A stretch of 44,436 bases of DNA from Methylomonas rivi (GCF_024505165.1 NZ_JANIBK010000021.1:1-44436), one strand, 5' to 3'; shown: positions 1-8,439, numbered from the stretch's first letter. Numbers and translations: made by a program. The notes: generated from the letters alone by a model not told the origin.

Positions 1-230
1 AGATGGAGCGCTGCAGCCGGCCACTTTGCGATATTCAGATAACTGAAATTCAATGATCAAGAACGTCAGGTTTATGGCGTCATGCTGACATTAACACTTG
101 AATTTTTAATTCAGCATCTTGACTTCCGTCTATATGGCGTCGGACTCAATTCTCCGAAAGCGGGAAATCCTAACCAAAATCTTTATCCATATCGCTCGTC
201 GCTTAAGGGGAAATATTGGCGCATCAGAAC

Positions 231-253
231 GATATGTTATATTGTAACAATTA
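231..253 (+). promoter_or_regulatory. Zur-box-like operator
   Basis: The site reads GATATGTTATA, then one T, then TGTAACAATTA. Against the gammaproteobacterial Zur consensus (half-sites GAAATGTTATA and TATAACATTTC around one base) it matches 10 of 11 and 8 of 11 positions. It lies upstream of a same-strand run of zinc-homeostasis paralogues, which is where a Zur operator is expected. Repression when zinc is plentiful and release on zinc depletion is inference from the family. Confidence 0.7.
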
Positions 254-271
254 CGATTAAAGATGTACTAT
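242..271 (+). promoter_or_regulatory. Candidate sigma-70 promoter overlapping the Zur site
   Basis: TTGTAA (242-247) and TACTAT (266-271) are separated by 18 bp. Each matches four of six consensus positions. The -35 element lies inside the right half of the Zur-like operator, so repressor binding would block polymerase. Transcription would start near 278 and leave a leader of roughly 270 nt before the first frame. Confidence 0.4.
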
Positions 272-545
272 ATGCTTTACCGCAACCCATAAATAATGGG
301 ATAGCAGGAATTTACAGAGGCAAATGACCTACATGTTTGATTGCATATCCAAAACGAAGGCCAATCTGTTTACAACAAAGATCGTATTCAGCTTCCTTCT
401 TACTGTGCAAGGTTTGTCCGAAACCAGTCCCTGCCGTAAGCGAAACCAGACTTTAAATTCTGTAAGTTACCCTGCTAACCAAGATGTAGTCATAGGCCGA
501 CTAAATCTTAGTTACAACCAATAAAAGTTTTAACATAGCATTGCA

Positions 546-893
546 ATGACATTGATTCCGAATCAGACACTCTCCGGCAAACTGCCCGTCACCGTGCTTT
601 CCGGCTCTCTCAGTGCCGGCAAAACCATGTTGCTCAAACATATTCTCGGCAACCGCGATAACCGTCGACTAGCAGTCATAGTCAACGACATGAGCGAAGT
701 CAACATCGACGCCGCATCGGTTAAAAACGAGGTGCAATTGAATCGCGGCCAGGAAAAACAGCTCGAAATGAGCAACGGCTGCATTTGCCGCACCCTCCGC
801 GAGGACTTGCCGACCGATGCCGAATTGGTGGCCGGCCCGGACGCCTGGCGCAACTACCGGGATGATTTTCCGCAATGGTTTGCCGATGGCTAG
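546..893 (+). pseudogene. Internally deleted COG0523 (G3E) zinc-chaperone GTPase
   Basis: This 115-codon frame joins the two ends of a COG0523 GTPase. Residues 1-87 match the usual N-terminus, with the [12 protein letters not shown] and EMSNGCIC blocks. Directly after LREDL the frame jumps to the [13 protein letters not shown] block, which normally ends a protein of roughly 400 residues. The GTPase core and most of the C-terminal domain, around 280 residues, are missing. Two hallmark motifs are also altered: the P-loop reads GSLSAGKTM instead of GFLGAGKTT, and the metal-binding CxCC motif reads CICR. Deletion plus degenerate motifs argues for decay. A selected mini-protein is possible but unsupported. 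The start has no clear ribosome-binding site. The next frame begins inside its stop region, so it may still couple translation. Confidence 0.8.
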
Positions 894-1131
894 CATCGAC
901 ACCTACTTGCACATCATCGGTATCGAGTTGTTGGCGATGCTGGCCATCGTGCAGGCGTTGATCGATGCGGGTAAAACCAAGCGAGCCTTATCCAGACTGT
1001 TTCTGACTGTACTCGGTTTTATGCTCGCGCATTTCGCCGCGCACATATTGCCCAACACCCTCGCCGAATTTATCTACAGCTCGCGCCACGAATATCACTC
1101 GGTCAAACCCTTCGCATTACATCGAACATGA
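886..1131 (+). CDS. Small hydrophobic membrane protein in the zinc locus
   Basis: This is an 81-residue protein of unknown family. I start it at the ATG at 886, which overlaps the stop of the deleted GTPase (891-893). Its own stop overlaps the ATG of the ZIP gene (1128) by 4 bp, so it appears translationally coupled on both sides. Residues about 8-27 and 36-55 are hydrophobic enough to span the membrane, with a basic loop (KTKR) between. The C-terminal tail contains a His-rich HEYH stretch. A role as an accessory subunit of zinc uptake is only suggested by position. The frame is open further upstream, but that part overlaps the GTPase remnant and looks non-coding. Confidence 0.5.
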   Translation: MASIDTYLHIIGIELLAMLAIVQALIDAGKTKRALSRLFLTVLGFMLAHFAAHILPNTLAEFIYSSRHEYHSVKPFALHRT

Positions 1132-1914
1132 CGATTGCTTTAACCACCCTGGCCGGCACCATCGCTGCCTGTCTCGCCGTCAGCTTGTGCTCGCTGTCGA
1201 GTGCGATTGCGCTTTGGCTAAAAACCGAGACTTTAAAATGGCTGGTACCCAATCTGGTGGCCCTGGCTGTCGGCGTACTGCTGGGCGATGCCTTCATTCA
1301 TCTGATTCCCGATGCCATTCAACGCCATGGCGCGGTCAGCGAGGTCTGTCTGACTGTGCTGATCGGCATGTTTGTTTTTTTCGTGTTGGAAAAAGGCGTG
1401 CGCTGGCGACACGACCACAATGTCGACTGCAGCCCAACGGCCGATCACATTTTGCCCCTGGCGAAAATGAATCTGATCGGCGACGCCATGCACAACTTTG
1501 TCGACGGCATTTTGATCGCCGGCAGTTTTCTGGCCGATCCGGTCATGGGGCTAACTACCACGCTGGCCATCGTCGCCCACGAAATTCCGCAAGAGTTGGG
1601 CGACGTCGGCGCACTGCTGCGCGGAGGTTATTCGCCACGGCAAGCAGTGCTCTACAAACTTTTACTGCTCGCTGAGCGTGTTGCCTGGGGCGATATTTAC
1701 CTTGCTGCTCAGTCAGGCCGCCGAATCTTCCTTGATCGTGTTGCTGCCGATAGCCGCCGGCGGCTTCATCTACATCGCCGCTTCCGACCTGATCCCCGTG
1801 TTGCACGAGCGTTCCAGCCTGGCCCATCTCGGCGGTCAAAGCGCGGCTTTTGCCTCGGGCATAGTTTTCATGCAATTCATTGTTTTTTTCGAACAAGCCT
1901 TACTGGCTGCCTAA
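1128..1914 (+). pseudogene. ZIP-family zinc transporter, frameshifted
   Basis: This encodes a ZIP metal transporter of about 261 residues that would import zinc across the inner membrane. The first 176 residues carry the family signatures: HNFVDG (122-127) on transmembrane helix 4 and HEIPQE (151-156) on helix 5, both metal-site motifs, plus a His-bearing cytoplasmic loop near 95-108. At the AAA run 1656-1658 the frame changes. Removing one A restores the helix 6-8 sequence in the downstream frame (LYNFYCSLSVLPGAIFTLLL and on to the stop at 1912-1914). As given, the first frame runs on into the DUF1826 gene, which happens to be in phase. Either a real inactivating insertion or a sequencing error explains this; the rest of the gene looks intact, which favours a recent event. 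Confidence 0.85.
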
Positions 1915-1925
1915 GGAGTTTTTCA

Positions 1926-2642
1926 ATGTTCGCCCGTGTTCCATTTCGTCAACCTGACATTGCATCATCCCTCATTGCCGGCGGATTTCGACCGCTATTC
2001 AACCCCTCGGCAACCAGGACCGTCATCTCCAATCAGTTCGCCGATTTGTCGCGCATTTATGAAGACGGCGTCAATCTGTGCCTGATCGAACGGCCGTTAC
2101 CTGCCGCTATAGAGCAATTCGTCTATCGGGCTGTGCAGGATGCCGGCCGCGTTGAGATTAGCCAGCCGGTCGATCAGCTGCATTTCGACTTCAATCGCTT
2201 ATGGCCAAACGCAGCTCAACTGCCCGGCTATCACCTTTGGCTGGAGGATGTAGAGATGCTGGTCTCGGCGTTCTGCGAATTGTTCGACCGCCGTGAAGCC
2301 GGTTTGCGCCTGCGTACATTGGATAAAGCCATGTGCCCGCGTTTTCACGTCGACCGGGTGCCGGCGCGAATGATCTGCAGTTACGGCGGCATCGGTACTG
2401 AATGGTTGCCTGAATATGCGCTCAATCGCCATAAACTGGGCATGGGCGGCTGTGGCCAACCCGATGCCGAATCCGGTTTGATTGCCGATCCGACCGCAAT
2501 CCGGCAAATGCCGGCTTACGCGGTGGGGCTGATGAAGGGCGAAAACTGGGAAGGCAATGAAGGCCACGGCCTGGTGCACCGCTCGCCGCAACCCACCGCC
2601 GTGCAACCGCGACGTCTGTTGTTGACCCTGGACATGTTGTAA
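1926..2642 (+). CDS. DUF1826 family protein
   Basis: This 238-residue protein resembles the DUF1826 family, which is found beside COG0523 GTPases and zinc transporters. The C-terminal half holds the conserved block CPRFHVDRVPAR followed by SYGGIGTEWLP (about residues 139-165). Its Cys, His and Asp residues could bind metal, but the biochemical function is unknown. I chose the ATG at 1926 because AAGGAG lies 8 bp upstream, directly after the ZIP stop. The open frame extends further upstream only because the frameshifted ZIP frame is in phase with it. The next gene starts 10 bp after its stop. A role in zinc homeostasis is inferred from neighbours. Confidence 0.8.
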   Translation: MFARVPFRQPDIASSLIAGGFRPLFNPSATRTVISNQFADLSRIYEDGVNLCLIERPLPAAIEQFVYRAVQDAGRVEISQPVDQLHFDFNRLWPNAAQLPGYHLWLEDVEMLVSAFCELFDRREAGLRLRTLDKAMCPRFHVDRVPARMICSYGGIGTEWLPEYALNRHKLGMGGCGQPDAESGLIADPTAIRQMPAYAVGLMKGENWEGNEGHGLVHRSPQPTAVQPRRLLLTLDML

Positions 2643-2652
2643 GGACACGGAT

Positions 2653-4362
2653 TTGCTGATCAAGTTGAGTGGCGGGCAAATTTTCGATCCCGCGCAAAAT
2701 CTGCATGGCGAACAACGCGACCTGTTCATCCGTGACGGCTTGATAATAACCAATCCCGGTCCGGACGCTCGCTTCGACACCGTTTACGACCTATCCGGCC
2801 AAATCGTGATGGCCGGCGCGGTGGATATCCATAGCCATATCGCCGGCGGCAACGTCAACACCGCGCGCATGCTGTTGCCGGAGCAACACCGCAACCACAT
2901 GGCGCGCCGCTTAAACCAGCCGTTTTCCACCGCCAAATGGTCCAGTACCGACACCGGCTACCGCTACGCCCGGATGGGTTACACCACCGTGGTCGAGCCG
3001 GCCATGCTGCCGGTCAACGCGTTGGACGTGCACCTGCAAATGGCCGACATCCCAATCATCGACACCGCCGCGCTGGAGATTCTGGGCAACGACGACTTGC
3101 TGCTGCGGCTGATGCGGGCCAAGGCCGGCCAAAACCAAATCAACGATTACGTGGCCTGGACCCTAAACGCCACCCGCGCGCTGGGTTTGAAAGTCATCAA
3201 CGCCGGCGGGGCCAATGCGTTTAAAAGCAACGTGCGCCAATTCGATCTGGACGACATCGTGCCGGATTACGGCGTCAGTTCCCGGCAAATTCTGCAAACC
3301 CTGCAAACCGCCGCTTGCCAGCTCGGCGTGCCGCACCCGGTGCATGTCCATTGCAACAACTTAGGCATTCCCGGCAACGTCGAGACCATCGTAGCCACCA
3401 TGGAAGCCGCGCAAGGCCTGCCGATGCATCTGGCCCACGTGCAGTTTTATGCTTACGGCAACGAGGGCGCCAAGGGCTTTTCTTCGGCGGCCGCGCGATT
3501 ATTGGAAGCTTTCAACCGCCACCCCAACATCACCATGGATGTCGGCCAAGTGCTGTTCGGCCAGACCGTGACCATCTCCGGCGATGTGATTGCCCAATAC
3601 AGCCGTCACGGCGACGCCAGCCCCAACAAGTGGATGATGTGGGACGCCGAATGCGAAGGTTCCGGCGGCGTGGTGCCGTATCGCTATCGCGAAGCCAGCT
3701 TCGTCAACACGCTGCAATGGGCGATTGGTTTGGAGTTGTTTTTACTGGCCGAAGCCCCGGAGCGGCTGTTTTTCACCACCGATCATCCCAACGGTGCACC
3801 GTTCACGGCTTATCCGGAATTGATCCGGCTGCTGATGGACGCCGATTATCGGCAAGCTTGCATGGCCCGGCTGAATCAGGAGGCATTGGCCTTAACCCTG
3901 TTGCCGAACCTAACCCGAGAATTTAGCTTGAGCGAAATCGCCACCATGACCCGTTTCGCCGCCGCGCGCTTGCTGGGCTTGCGCGACCGAGGTCATCTCG
4001 CCCCCGGCGGCATTGCCGACATCGCTGTATACGACCCACAGGGCTGTGGGAAGTGCGGCAAAACGCCGGGAGCGTTTGTTGCCCAACCGCAAGCCGACTA
4101 TCGAGCCATGTTCGCCGATGCCGCCTTGGTGTTCAAAAGCGGCCACTTGGTAGTCAAAGACGGCGAAGTCATTGCTAGGCCGACCGGTAATGCTCACACC
4201 GTTCAGCCCAATTTCGACCCGCGCATCCAACGCGATATTCAAAACCATTTCGACCGCTTTTACAGCCTGAAATTAAACAACTTCAAAGTCGACGATGTCG
4301 CTTTTAGCGTCGAAGATAGCCAGCGTTTCCGCAACGTCGACGTGAATCAATCAACCAATTAA
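2653..4362 (+). CDS. fhcA: Formylmethanofuran dehydrogenase/hydrolase subunit A (FhcA/FwdA) paralogue
   Basis: This 569-residue amidohydrolase matches FhcA/FwdA over its full length. In methylotrophs FhcA is the subunit of the Fhc complex that hydrolyses formyl-methylofuran to formate in the methanopterin C1 pathway. The binuclear metal-site residues of the family can be picked out: H60 and H62 (DIHSH), a candidate carboxylated lysine K180 (LGLKVINAGG), H231/H233 (PVHVHCNN), H259/H262 (MHLAHVQFY) and D377 (TTDHPNGAP). The C-terminal FDRFYSLKLNNFKVDDVAF tail also fits the family. It starts with TTG at 2653, and thrS follows after 2 bp. Partner subunits FhcB, C and D are absent here, and it sits in a zinc-starvation operon, so I infer a second copy. 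A diverged amidohydrolase with another substrate is the alternative. Confidence 0.85.
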   Translation: MLIKLSGGQIFDPAQNLHGEQRDLFIRDGLIITNPGPDARFDTVYDLSGQIVMAGAVDIHSHIAGGNVNTARMLLPEQHRNHMARRLNQPFSTAKWSSTDTGYRYARMGYTTVVEPAMLPVNALDVHLQMADIPIIDTAALEILGNDDLLLRLMRAKAGQNQINDYVAWTLNATRALGLKVINAGGANAFKSNVRQFDLDDIVPDYGVSSRQILQTLQTAACQLGVPHPVHVHCNNLGIPGNVETIVATMEAAQGLPMHLAHVQFYAYGNEGAKGFSSAAARLLEAFNRHPNITMDVGQVLFGQTVTISGDVIAQYSRHGDASPNKWMMWDAECEGSGGVVPYRYREASFVNTLQWAIGLELFLLAEAPERLFFTTDHPNGAPFTAYPELIRLLMDADYRQACMARLNQEALALTLLPNLTREFSLSEIATMTRFAAARLLGLRDRGHLAPGGIADIAVYDPQGCGKCGKTPGAFVAQPQADYRAMFADAALVFKSGHLVVKDGEVIARPTGNAHTVQPNFDPRIQRDIQNHFDRFYSLKLNNFKVDDVAFSVEDSQRFRNVDVNQSTN

Positions 4363-4364
4363 CC

Positions 4365-6149
4365 ATGACTTCCTCAGCAGACCAAACCGAAGACTCTCTC
4401 GACACCTTACGCCACGATACCGCGCACCTGATGGCCCAAGCCGTCAAGGAACTCTATCCTGATACGCAAGTAGCCATTGGTCCGGCTATCGAAAACGGCT
4501 TTTATTACGATTTTGCCTTTGCCGAACCGTTATCCGTCGACGCCTTGCTCGTCATCGAACAACGCATGCGCGACATCGTCGAGCGTGCCGACCCTATCAC
4601 CCGCGAACAATGGAGCCGGGAACAGGCGATTGCCTTTTTCAGTCAGTGCAACGAGTGTTTCAAGCTGAAACTGATCACCCGTATTCCCGAACATGAGACT
4701 ATCTCCGTCTACCGACAAGGGCAATTTACCGACCTGTGTCGTGGCCCGCACGGTGCGGATACCGGGCAAATTGGACTAGCCTTCAAACTGCTCAAATTGA
4801 CCGGCGCCTATTGGCAAGGCGATCACACGCAGCCCATGCTGCAGCGTATCTACGGCACGGTGTGGCCGACACAAACCGAGCTGGATTGCCATCTCAAGCA
4901 ATTGGGGGAAGCGGAATTACGCGACCATCGTCGCCTGGGCAGAGAGATGGACTTGTTTCATTTTCAGGAACAGGCACCCGGCTCGGTCTTCTGGCATGCC
5001 AAAGGCTGGCGATTGTTTCAGCGCTTGATCGGTTATTTGCGGCAACGGCAGACGGCGGCGGGCTATCAGGAAATCAATACGCCGGACGTGATGGACATTG
5101 GCCTGTGGCAGGCCTCCGGGCACTGGGAGAAATTCGGCGAACACATGTTTACCACCCAAACCCCGGATGAGCGGGTGTTTGCGCTGAAGCCGATGAACTG
5201 CCCCGGCGGCGTGCAGGTATTCAAACAAGGCCTGCGAAGCTATCGGCAATTGCCACTGCGGTTGGCGGAATTCGGCAAGGTGCATCGTTACGAGCCGTCA
5301 TGCGCCTTGCACGGCTTGATGCGGGTGCGGTCTTTTACCCAGGACGATGCGCATATCTTTTGCAGCGAGCAGCAAATCACTCAAGAAAGCCTGGCCATCT
5401 GCGAGCTGATTTTAAGCATCTATCGCGACTTCGGCTTTCACGACATTCGCATAAAATTTTCCGACCGGCCGGCGCAACGGGTGGGTGGCGATGCGGTTTG
5501 GGATCAGGCCGAGCAGGCCTTGATTCAAGCCATGCAAACCAGCGGACTGCCGTATACGCATAACCCCGGCGAAGGCGCGTTTTACGGACCGAAACTGGAA
5601 TTTGTGCTGCGCGATGCGATGGGCCGCGATTGGCAGTGCGGCACCTTGCAAGTCGACCTCAATCTGCCGGACCGTCTGGGAGCCAGCTATATCGACGCCG
5701 ACGGCAACAAGCAAACCCCGGTGATGCTGCATCGAGCCTTGTTCGGCTCCCTGGAACGCTTTACCGGTATCTTGCTGGAGCATTACGCCGGTTGGCTGCC
5801 GTTCTGGCTAGCGCCACTGCAAGTCGTGGTCGCGCCCATCAGCGAACAAACCGAAACCTATGCGCTGGAAGTTGCCGAGCAATTAAACAGCGCCGGTTTG
5901 ACGGTGGAAACCGACTTACGCAACGAAAAAATCGGCTACAAGATCCGCGAACACAGTTTGGCCAAAGTGCCGCTGCTGATCGTGGTCGGCCAGCGGGAAA
6001 TGCAAGACGGCCATGTCACGCTGCGCTGGTTGCACGGCGGTCACCAGCAAACCTTGCCGTTGGCGCAAGCCCTGATCGAACTGGCCGCGCAAAACCGCTA
6101 CCCGTCTTCCCTACACACCATTGACTCACGACACGTTGAAAATCGATGA
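4365..6149 (+). CDS. thrS: Threonyl-tRNA synthetase paralogue lacking the TGS domain
   Basis: This class II synthetase charges tRNA-Thr in the cytoplasm. It is 594 residues, shorter than the usual roughly 640, because it begins directly at the editing domain and has no N-terminal TGS domain. The editing motifs HDTAH (HxxxH) and CRGPH (CxxxH) are present. The catalytic zinc ligands are all kept: Cys in MNCPGG, His in DDAHIF and His in MLHRALFGS. The usual MNCPGH reads MNCPGG, one change next to the zinc Cys. The ATG at 4365 is 2 bp after fhcA, and the stop overlaps queD by 4 bp. ThrRS duplicates are known members of zinc-responsive regulons, so this is probably the stress copy. Whether another thrS exists cannot be seen here. 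Confidence 0.93.
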   Translation: MTSSADQTEDSLDTLRHDTAHLMAQAVKELYPDTQVAIGPAIENGFYYDFAFAEPLSVDALLVIEQRMRDIVERADPITREQWSREQAIAFFSQCNECFKLKLITRIPEHETISVYRQGQFTDLCRGPHGADTGQIGLAFKLLKLTGAYWQGDHTQPMLQRIYGTVWPTQTELDCHLKQLGEAELRDHRRLGREMDLFHFQEQAPGSVFWHAKGWRLFQRLIGYLRQRQTAAGYQEINTPDVMDIGLWQASGHWEKFGEHMFTTQTPDERVFALKPMNCPGGVQVFKQGLRSYRQLPLRLAEFGKVHRYEPSCALHGLMRVRSFTQDDAHIFCSEQQITQESLAICELILSIYRDFGFHDIRIKFSDRPAQRVGGDAVWDQAEQALIQAMQTSGLPYTHNPGEGAFYGPKLEFVLRDAMGRDWQCGTLQVDLNLPDRLGASYIDADGNKQTPVMLHRALFGSLERFTGILLEHYAGWLPFWLAPLQVVVAPISEQTETYALEVAEQLNSAGLTVETDLRNEKIGYKIREHSLAKVPLLIVVGQREMQDGHVTLRWLHGGHQQTLPLAQALIELAAQNRYPSSLHTIDSRHVENR

Positions 6150-6559
6150 CAATAACTGAACAAACCCCGTCCACCTGCGGCCTCTATACCCTGAAAGTTC
6201 ACGCGCAATTTTGCTCCGCCCATGCCTTGCGCGAATATCCCGGCGATTGCCGTCGCCTGCATGGGCATAACTGGAAAGTCGAAACCGAAGTACAAGCCAA
6301 GGTGCTGGATGACATTGGTATCGCCATCGACTTCAAAGCCATCAAGGCCGCGACCCGACAACTGGCGGATAGTCTGGATCATCGGTTTTTGAACGACATC
6401 AAGCCCTTCGACCGCATCAACCCCACCGCAGAGAATTTGGCGGCCTGGTTTTACCGCCAACTATCGGCCACCCTGAACAGCGCGCATGTCAAAGTTGCTG
6501 CCGTCACACTATGGGAAACCGACAACGCCTGCGTGCGTTACAGCGAGGTGGCCGCATGA
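6146..6559 (+). CDS. queD: 6-carboxy-5,6,7,8-tetrahydropterin synthase (QueD)
   Basis: This 137-residue protein belongs to the QueD/PTPS family, which converts dihydroneopterin triphosphate to 6-carboxytetrahydropterin in queuosine synthesis. The zinc ligands are H26 (CSAHAL), H39 and H41 (LHGH). The catalytic Cys is C35, in the CxxxHGH spacing (C35, H39) typical of QueD rather than eukaryotic PTPS. It overlaps thrS and folE2 by 4 bp each. FolE2 downstream would supply its substrate. QueD paralogues are known from Zur-associated clusters, so this may be a zinc-stress duplicate. The zinc site is complete, so it is not a zinc-free replacement. Confidence 0.92.
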   Translation: MTITEQTPSTCGLYTLKVHAQFCSAHALREYPGDCRRLHGHNWKVETEVQAKVLDDIGIAIDFKAIKAATRQLADSLDHRFLNDIKPFDRINPTAENLAAWFYRQLSATLNSAHVKVAAVTLWETDNACVRYSEVAA

Positions 6560-7368
6560 ACATCAGCGCCATCGAAGACATTCAAGGCCGCGCCGACAGC
6601 CGCCGCATCGCCATCGACAAAGTCGGCATCAAGGACATCCTGCACCCGGTGCGGGTTAAGGACAAGAGCTGCGGCGAACAACATACCGTCGCCCGCTTTG
6701 ATATGTACGTGAATTTGCCACATGATTTCAAGGGCACGCATATGTCGCGCTTCGTCGAAATATTGAATAGCCATGACCGGGAGATCAGCATCGCCTCATT
6801 CCCGGTCATGTTGCAAGAAATGCTGTCCCGGCTGGAAGCCGAATCCGGTTATATCGACATGCGCTTTCCGTACTTCGTCGACAAGGCCGCGCCGGTCAGC
6901 GGCGTGCGTAGTCTGCTGGATTATCAGGTCAGCTTCATCGGCGAAATCGACAGTACCGGCTGCCGGATCAAAGTCAAAATCGTGGTGCCTGTCACCAGCC
7001 TGTGCCCGTGTTCCAAGGAAATTTCAGAGCGTGGTGCCCACAACCAGCGCTCGCATGTGACGATTACCGTGTCGGCCAGCGAATTTATCTGGATTGAAGA
7101 ACTGATCGCGCTGGTGGAAGCCGAAGCCTCGTCACCGATCTATGGGTTGCTGAAACGCCCGGATGAAAAATACGTCACCGAATATGCCTATGATCACCCC
7201 AAGTTCGTCGAAGACATGGTCCGCGACGTGGCCGCCAGATTGGAGGCGGAGCCCCGCATCGCCGCCTATTCCGTGGAATCGGAAAACTTCGAGTCTATAC
7301 ACAACCATTCCGCCTACGCATTAATCGAACGCGACAAACGACAAATCCAGTCGCAAGGAAACTTATGA
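6556..7368 (+). CDS. folE2: GTP cyclohydrolase FolE2 (type IB)
   Basis: FolE2 makes 7,8-dihydroneopterin triphosphate from GTP, the first step to folate and queuosine. It does not need zinc, unlike FolE. The protein is 270 residues and contains the family block [14 protein letters not shown] with the metal-binding Cys, and the acidic active-site region after [12 protein letters not shown] use the ATG at 6556, which overlaps the queD stop, rather than the longer frame from 6511 that runs inside queD. Its stop overlaps the next gene by 4 bp. The window also holds the zinc-dependent FolE at 32500-33045, so a zinc-sparing substitution is the natural reading. Relatives in archaea (MptA) serve methanopterin synthesis, a less likely role here. 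Confidence 0.93.
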   Translation: MNISAIEDIQGRADSRRIAIDKVGIKDILHPVRVKDKSCGEQHTVARFDMYVNLPHDFKGTHMSRFVEILNSHDREISIASFPVMLQEMLSRLEAESGYIDMRFPYFVDKAAPVSGVRSLLDYQVSFIGEIDSTGCRIKVKIVVPVTSLCPCSKEISERGAHNQRSHVTITVSASEFIWIEELIALVEAEASSPIYGLLKRPDEKYVTEYAYDHPKFVEDMVRDVAARLEAEPRIAAYSVESENFESIHNHSAYALIERDKRQIQSQGNL

Positions 7369-8354
7369 ACCGCATTCTCAACTTCCCGGTGCCAGTCACC
7401 ATTCTGACCGGCTTTCTCGGTGCCGGTAAAACCACCTTACTGAACCGCATTCTGACCGAACACCACGGCCGCCGTATTGCGGTGATCGAAAACGAATTCG
7501 GCGAAACCGGCATCGATAACGAACTACTGGTGCAGGCCGACGAGCAAATCGTGACCATGAACAACGGTTGCATTTGCTGTACGGTGCGCGGCGACCTGGT
7601 GCGCATCCTTGGCGAATTGTCCGACCGCCGCGAAAATGGCGACATTCACTTCGAACGGGTCATCATCGAAACCACCGGCCTGGCCGATCCGGCGCCGGTG
7701 GCGCAAACCTTTTTCATCGAGCAGGACATCGCCGAAAACTATAAGCTGGATGCCATCGTCACCGTGGTCGACGCGGTACATGCTCATCAACAATTGCAAG
7801 AACACCACGAAGCGCAAGAACAAGTGGGGTTTGCCGATCGCATCCTGTTGTCGAAAACGGATTTGCAGGAAGCCGAAGTGATCGCCGATCTGGAAACACG
7901 ACTGCGGACCATGAACCCCAGAGCACCGATCAAACGCGTGCATTTTGGCGCAACCGAGCTGAGTGACATTCTGGACATCGACGGCTTCAACCTGGACGAT
8001 ATACTGAAAATCGAACCGGACTTTTTGGAGGACGTCAGCCACGAGCATGAAGACGACATCAGTTCATTTGTATTTCGCACCGACAGGGAGCTGGATGCTG
8101 CGCGCATACTCGCATTTCTGGACATCATGGTTCGCGACTATGGTAACGACCTGTTGCGCTATAAAGGTATTTTGAATATCGCCGGCTGCGACAAGCGTGT
8201 CATCTACCAAGGCGTACACATGCTGATGACGCAGGATTTTGGCGCCCCCTGGCAAGACGGCGAAGCCAAGGCATCAAGCCTAGTGTTCATAGGCCGCAAT
8301 TTGCCCAAACAGGATATGCTGGAGGCCTTGGAATCGTGCCAAGTGGCGGCTTGA
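7365..8354 (+). CDS. COG0523 (G3E) GTPase, YjiA/ZigA-like zinc metallochaperone
   Basis: This 329-residue GTPase is intact. The P-loop is GFLGAGKTT (about residues 16-24), the metal motif CICC lies in [14 protein letters not shown], and the specificity motif is SKTD. The C-terminal half ([16 protein letters not shown] through SLVFIGRNL) is the CobW C-terminal domain as in E. coli YjiA. Such proteins are thought to hand zinc to client enzymes under zinc limitation. It closes the 4-bp-overlap gene chain after folE2, which would put client enzymes (ThrRS, QueD, the FhcA paralogue) in the same transcript as their chaperone. Client identity is inference. Its motifs are complete, unlike those of the deleted relative at 546-893. 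Confidence 0.92.
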   Translation: MNRILNFPVPVTILTGFLGAGKTTLLNRILTEHHGRRIAVIENEFGETGIDNELLVQADEQIVTMNNGCICCTVRGDLVRILGELSDRRENGDIHFERVIIETTGLADPAPVAQTFFIEQDIAENYKLDAIVTVVDAVHAHQQLQEHHEAQEQVGFADRILLSKTDLQEAEVIADLETRLRTMNPRAPIKRVHFGATELSDILDIDGFNLDDILKIEPDFLEDVSHEHEDDISSFVFRTDRELDAARILAFLDIMVRDYGNDLLRYKGILNIAGCDKRVIYQGVHMLMTQDFGAPWQDGEAKASSLVFIGRNLPKQDMLEALESCQVAA

Positions 8355-8439
8355 TGCTTTGATTGGTTCTAAGATCAGCCTATAAACCAAAAAGCTTCAA
8401 ATTCAATGTAACTGTTCAGTATGGGTTCAGAAGTGATCC

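Larger units (their letters stand above)
1..545. other. AT-rich leader region with no convincing gene
   Basis: I find no recognisable protein in this stretch. Two short plus-strand open frames (82-327 and 324-524) have no ribosome-binding site, no family resemblance and atypical composition, so I leave them out. The stretch does hold the Zur-like operator and promoter near 231-271, a small CCCAT/ATGGG hairpin at 286-300, and about 270 nt of apparent untranslated leader before the first reading frame of the zinc locus. The nonamer TATGGCGTC occurs twice (about 73 and 134). The first 60 bases could be the tail of a gene outside the window, but no frame gives a recognisable end. Confidence 0.5.

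Noticed and set aside
82-524. Two short plus-strand frames (82-327 and 324-524)
   Set aside because: No ribosome-binding site, no family resemblance, and the first spans the Zur-like operator and promoter.
1128-2642. A single 504-residue ZIP-DUF1826 fusion protein
   Set aside because: The middle (about residues 177-265) is out-of-frame ZIP sequence. DUF1826 has its own ATG and ribosome-binding site at 1926.
2653-4362. Dihydroorotase (PyrC2), a common member of Zur clusters
   Set aside because: Length, the GGNVNTARMLLPEQHR block and the C-terminal tail match FhcA/FwdA, not dihydroorotase.
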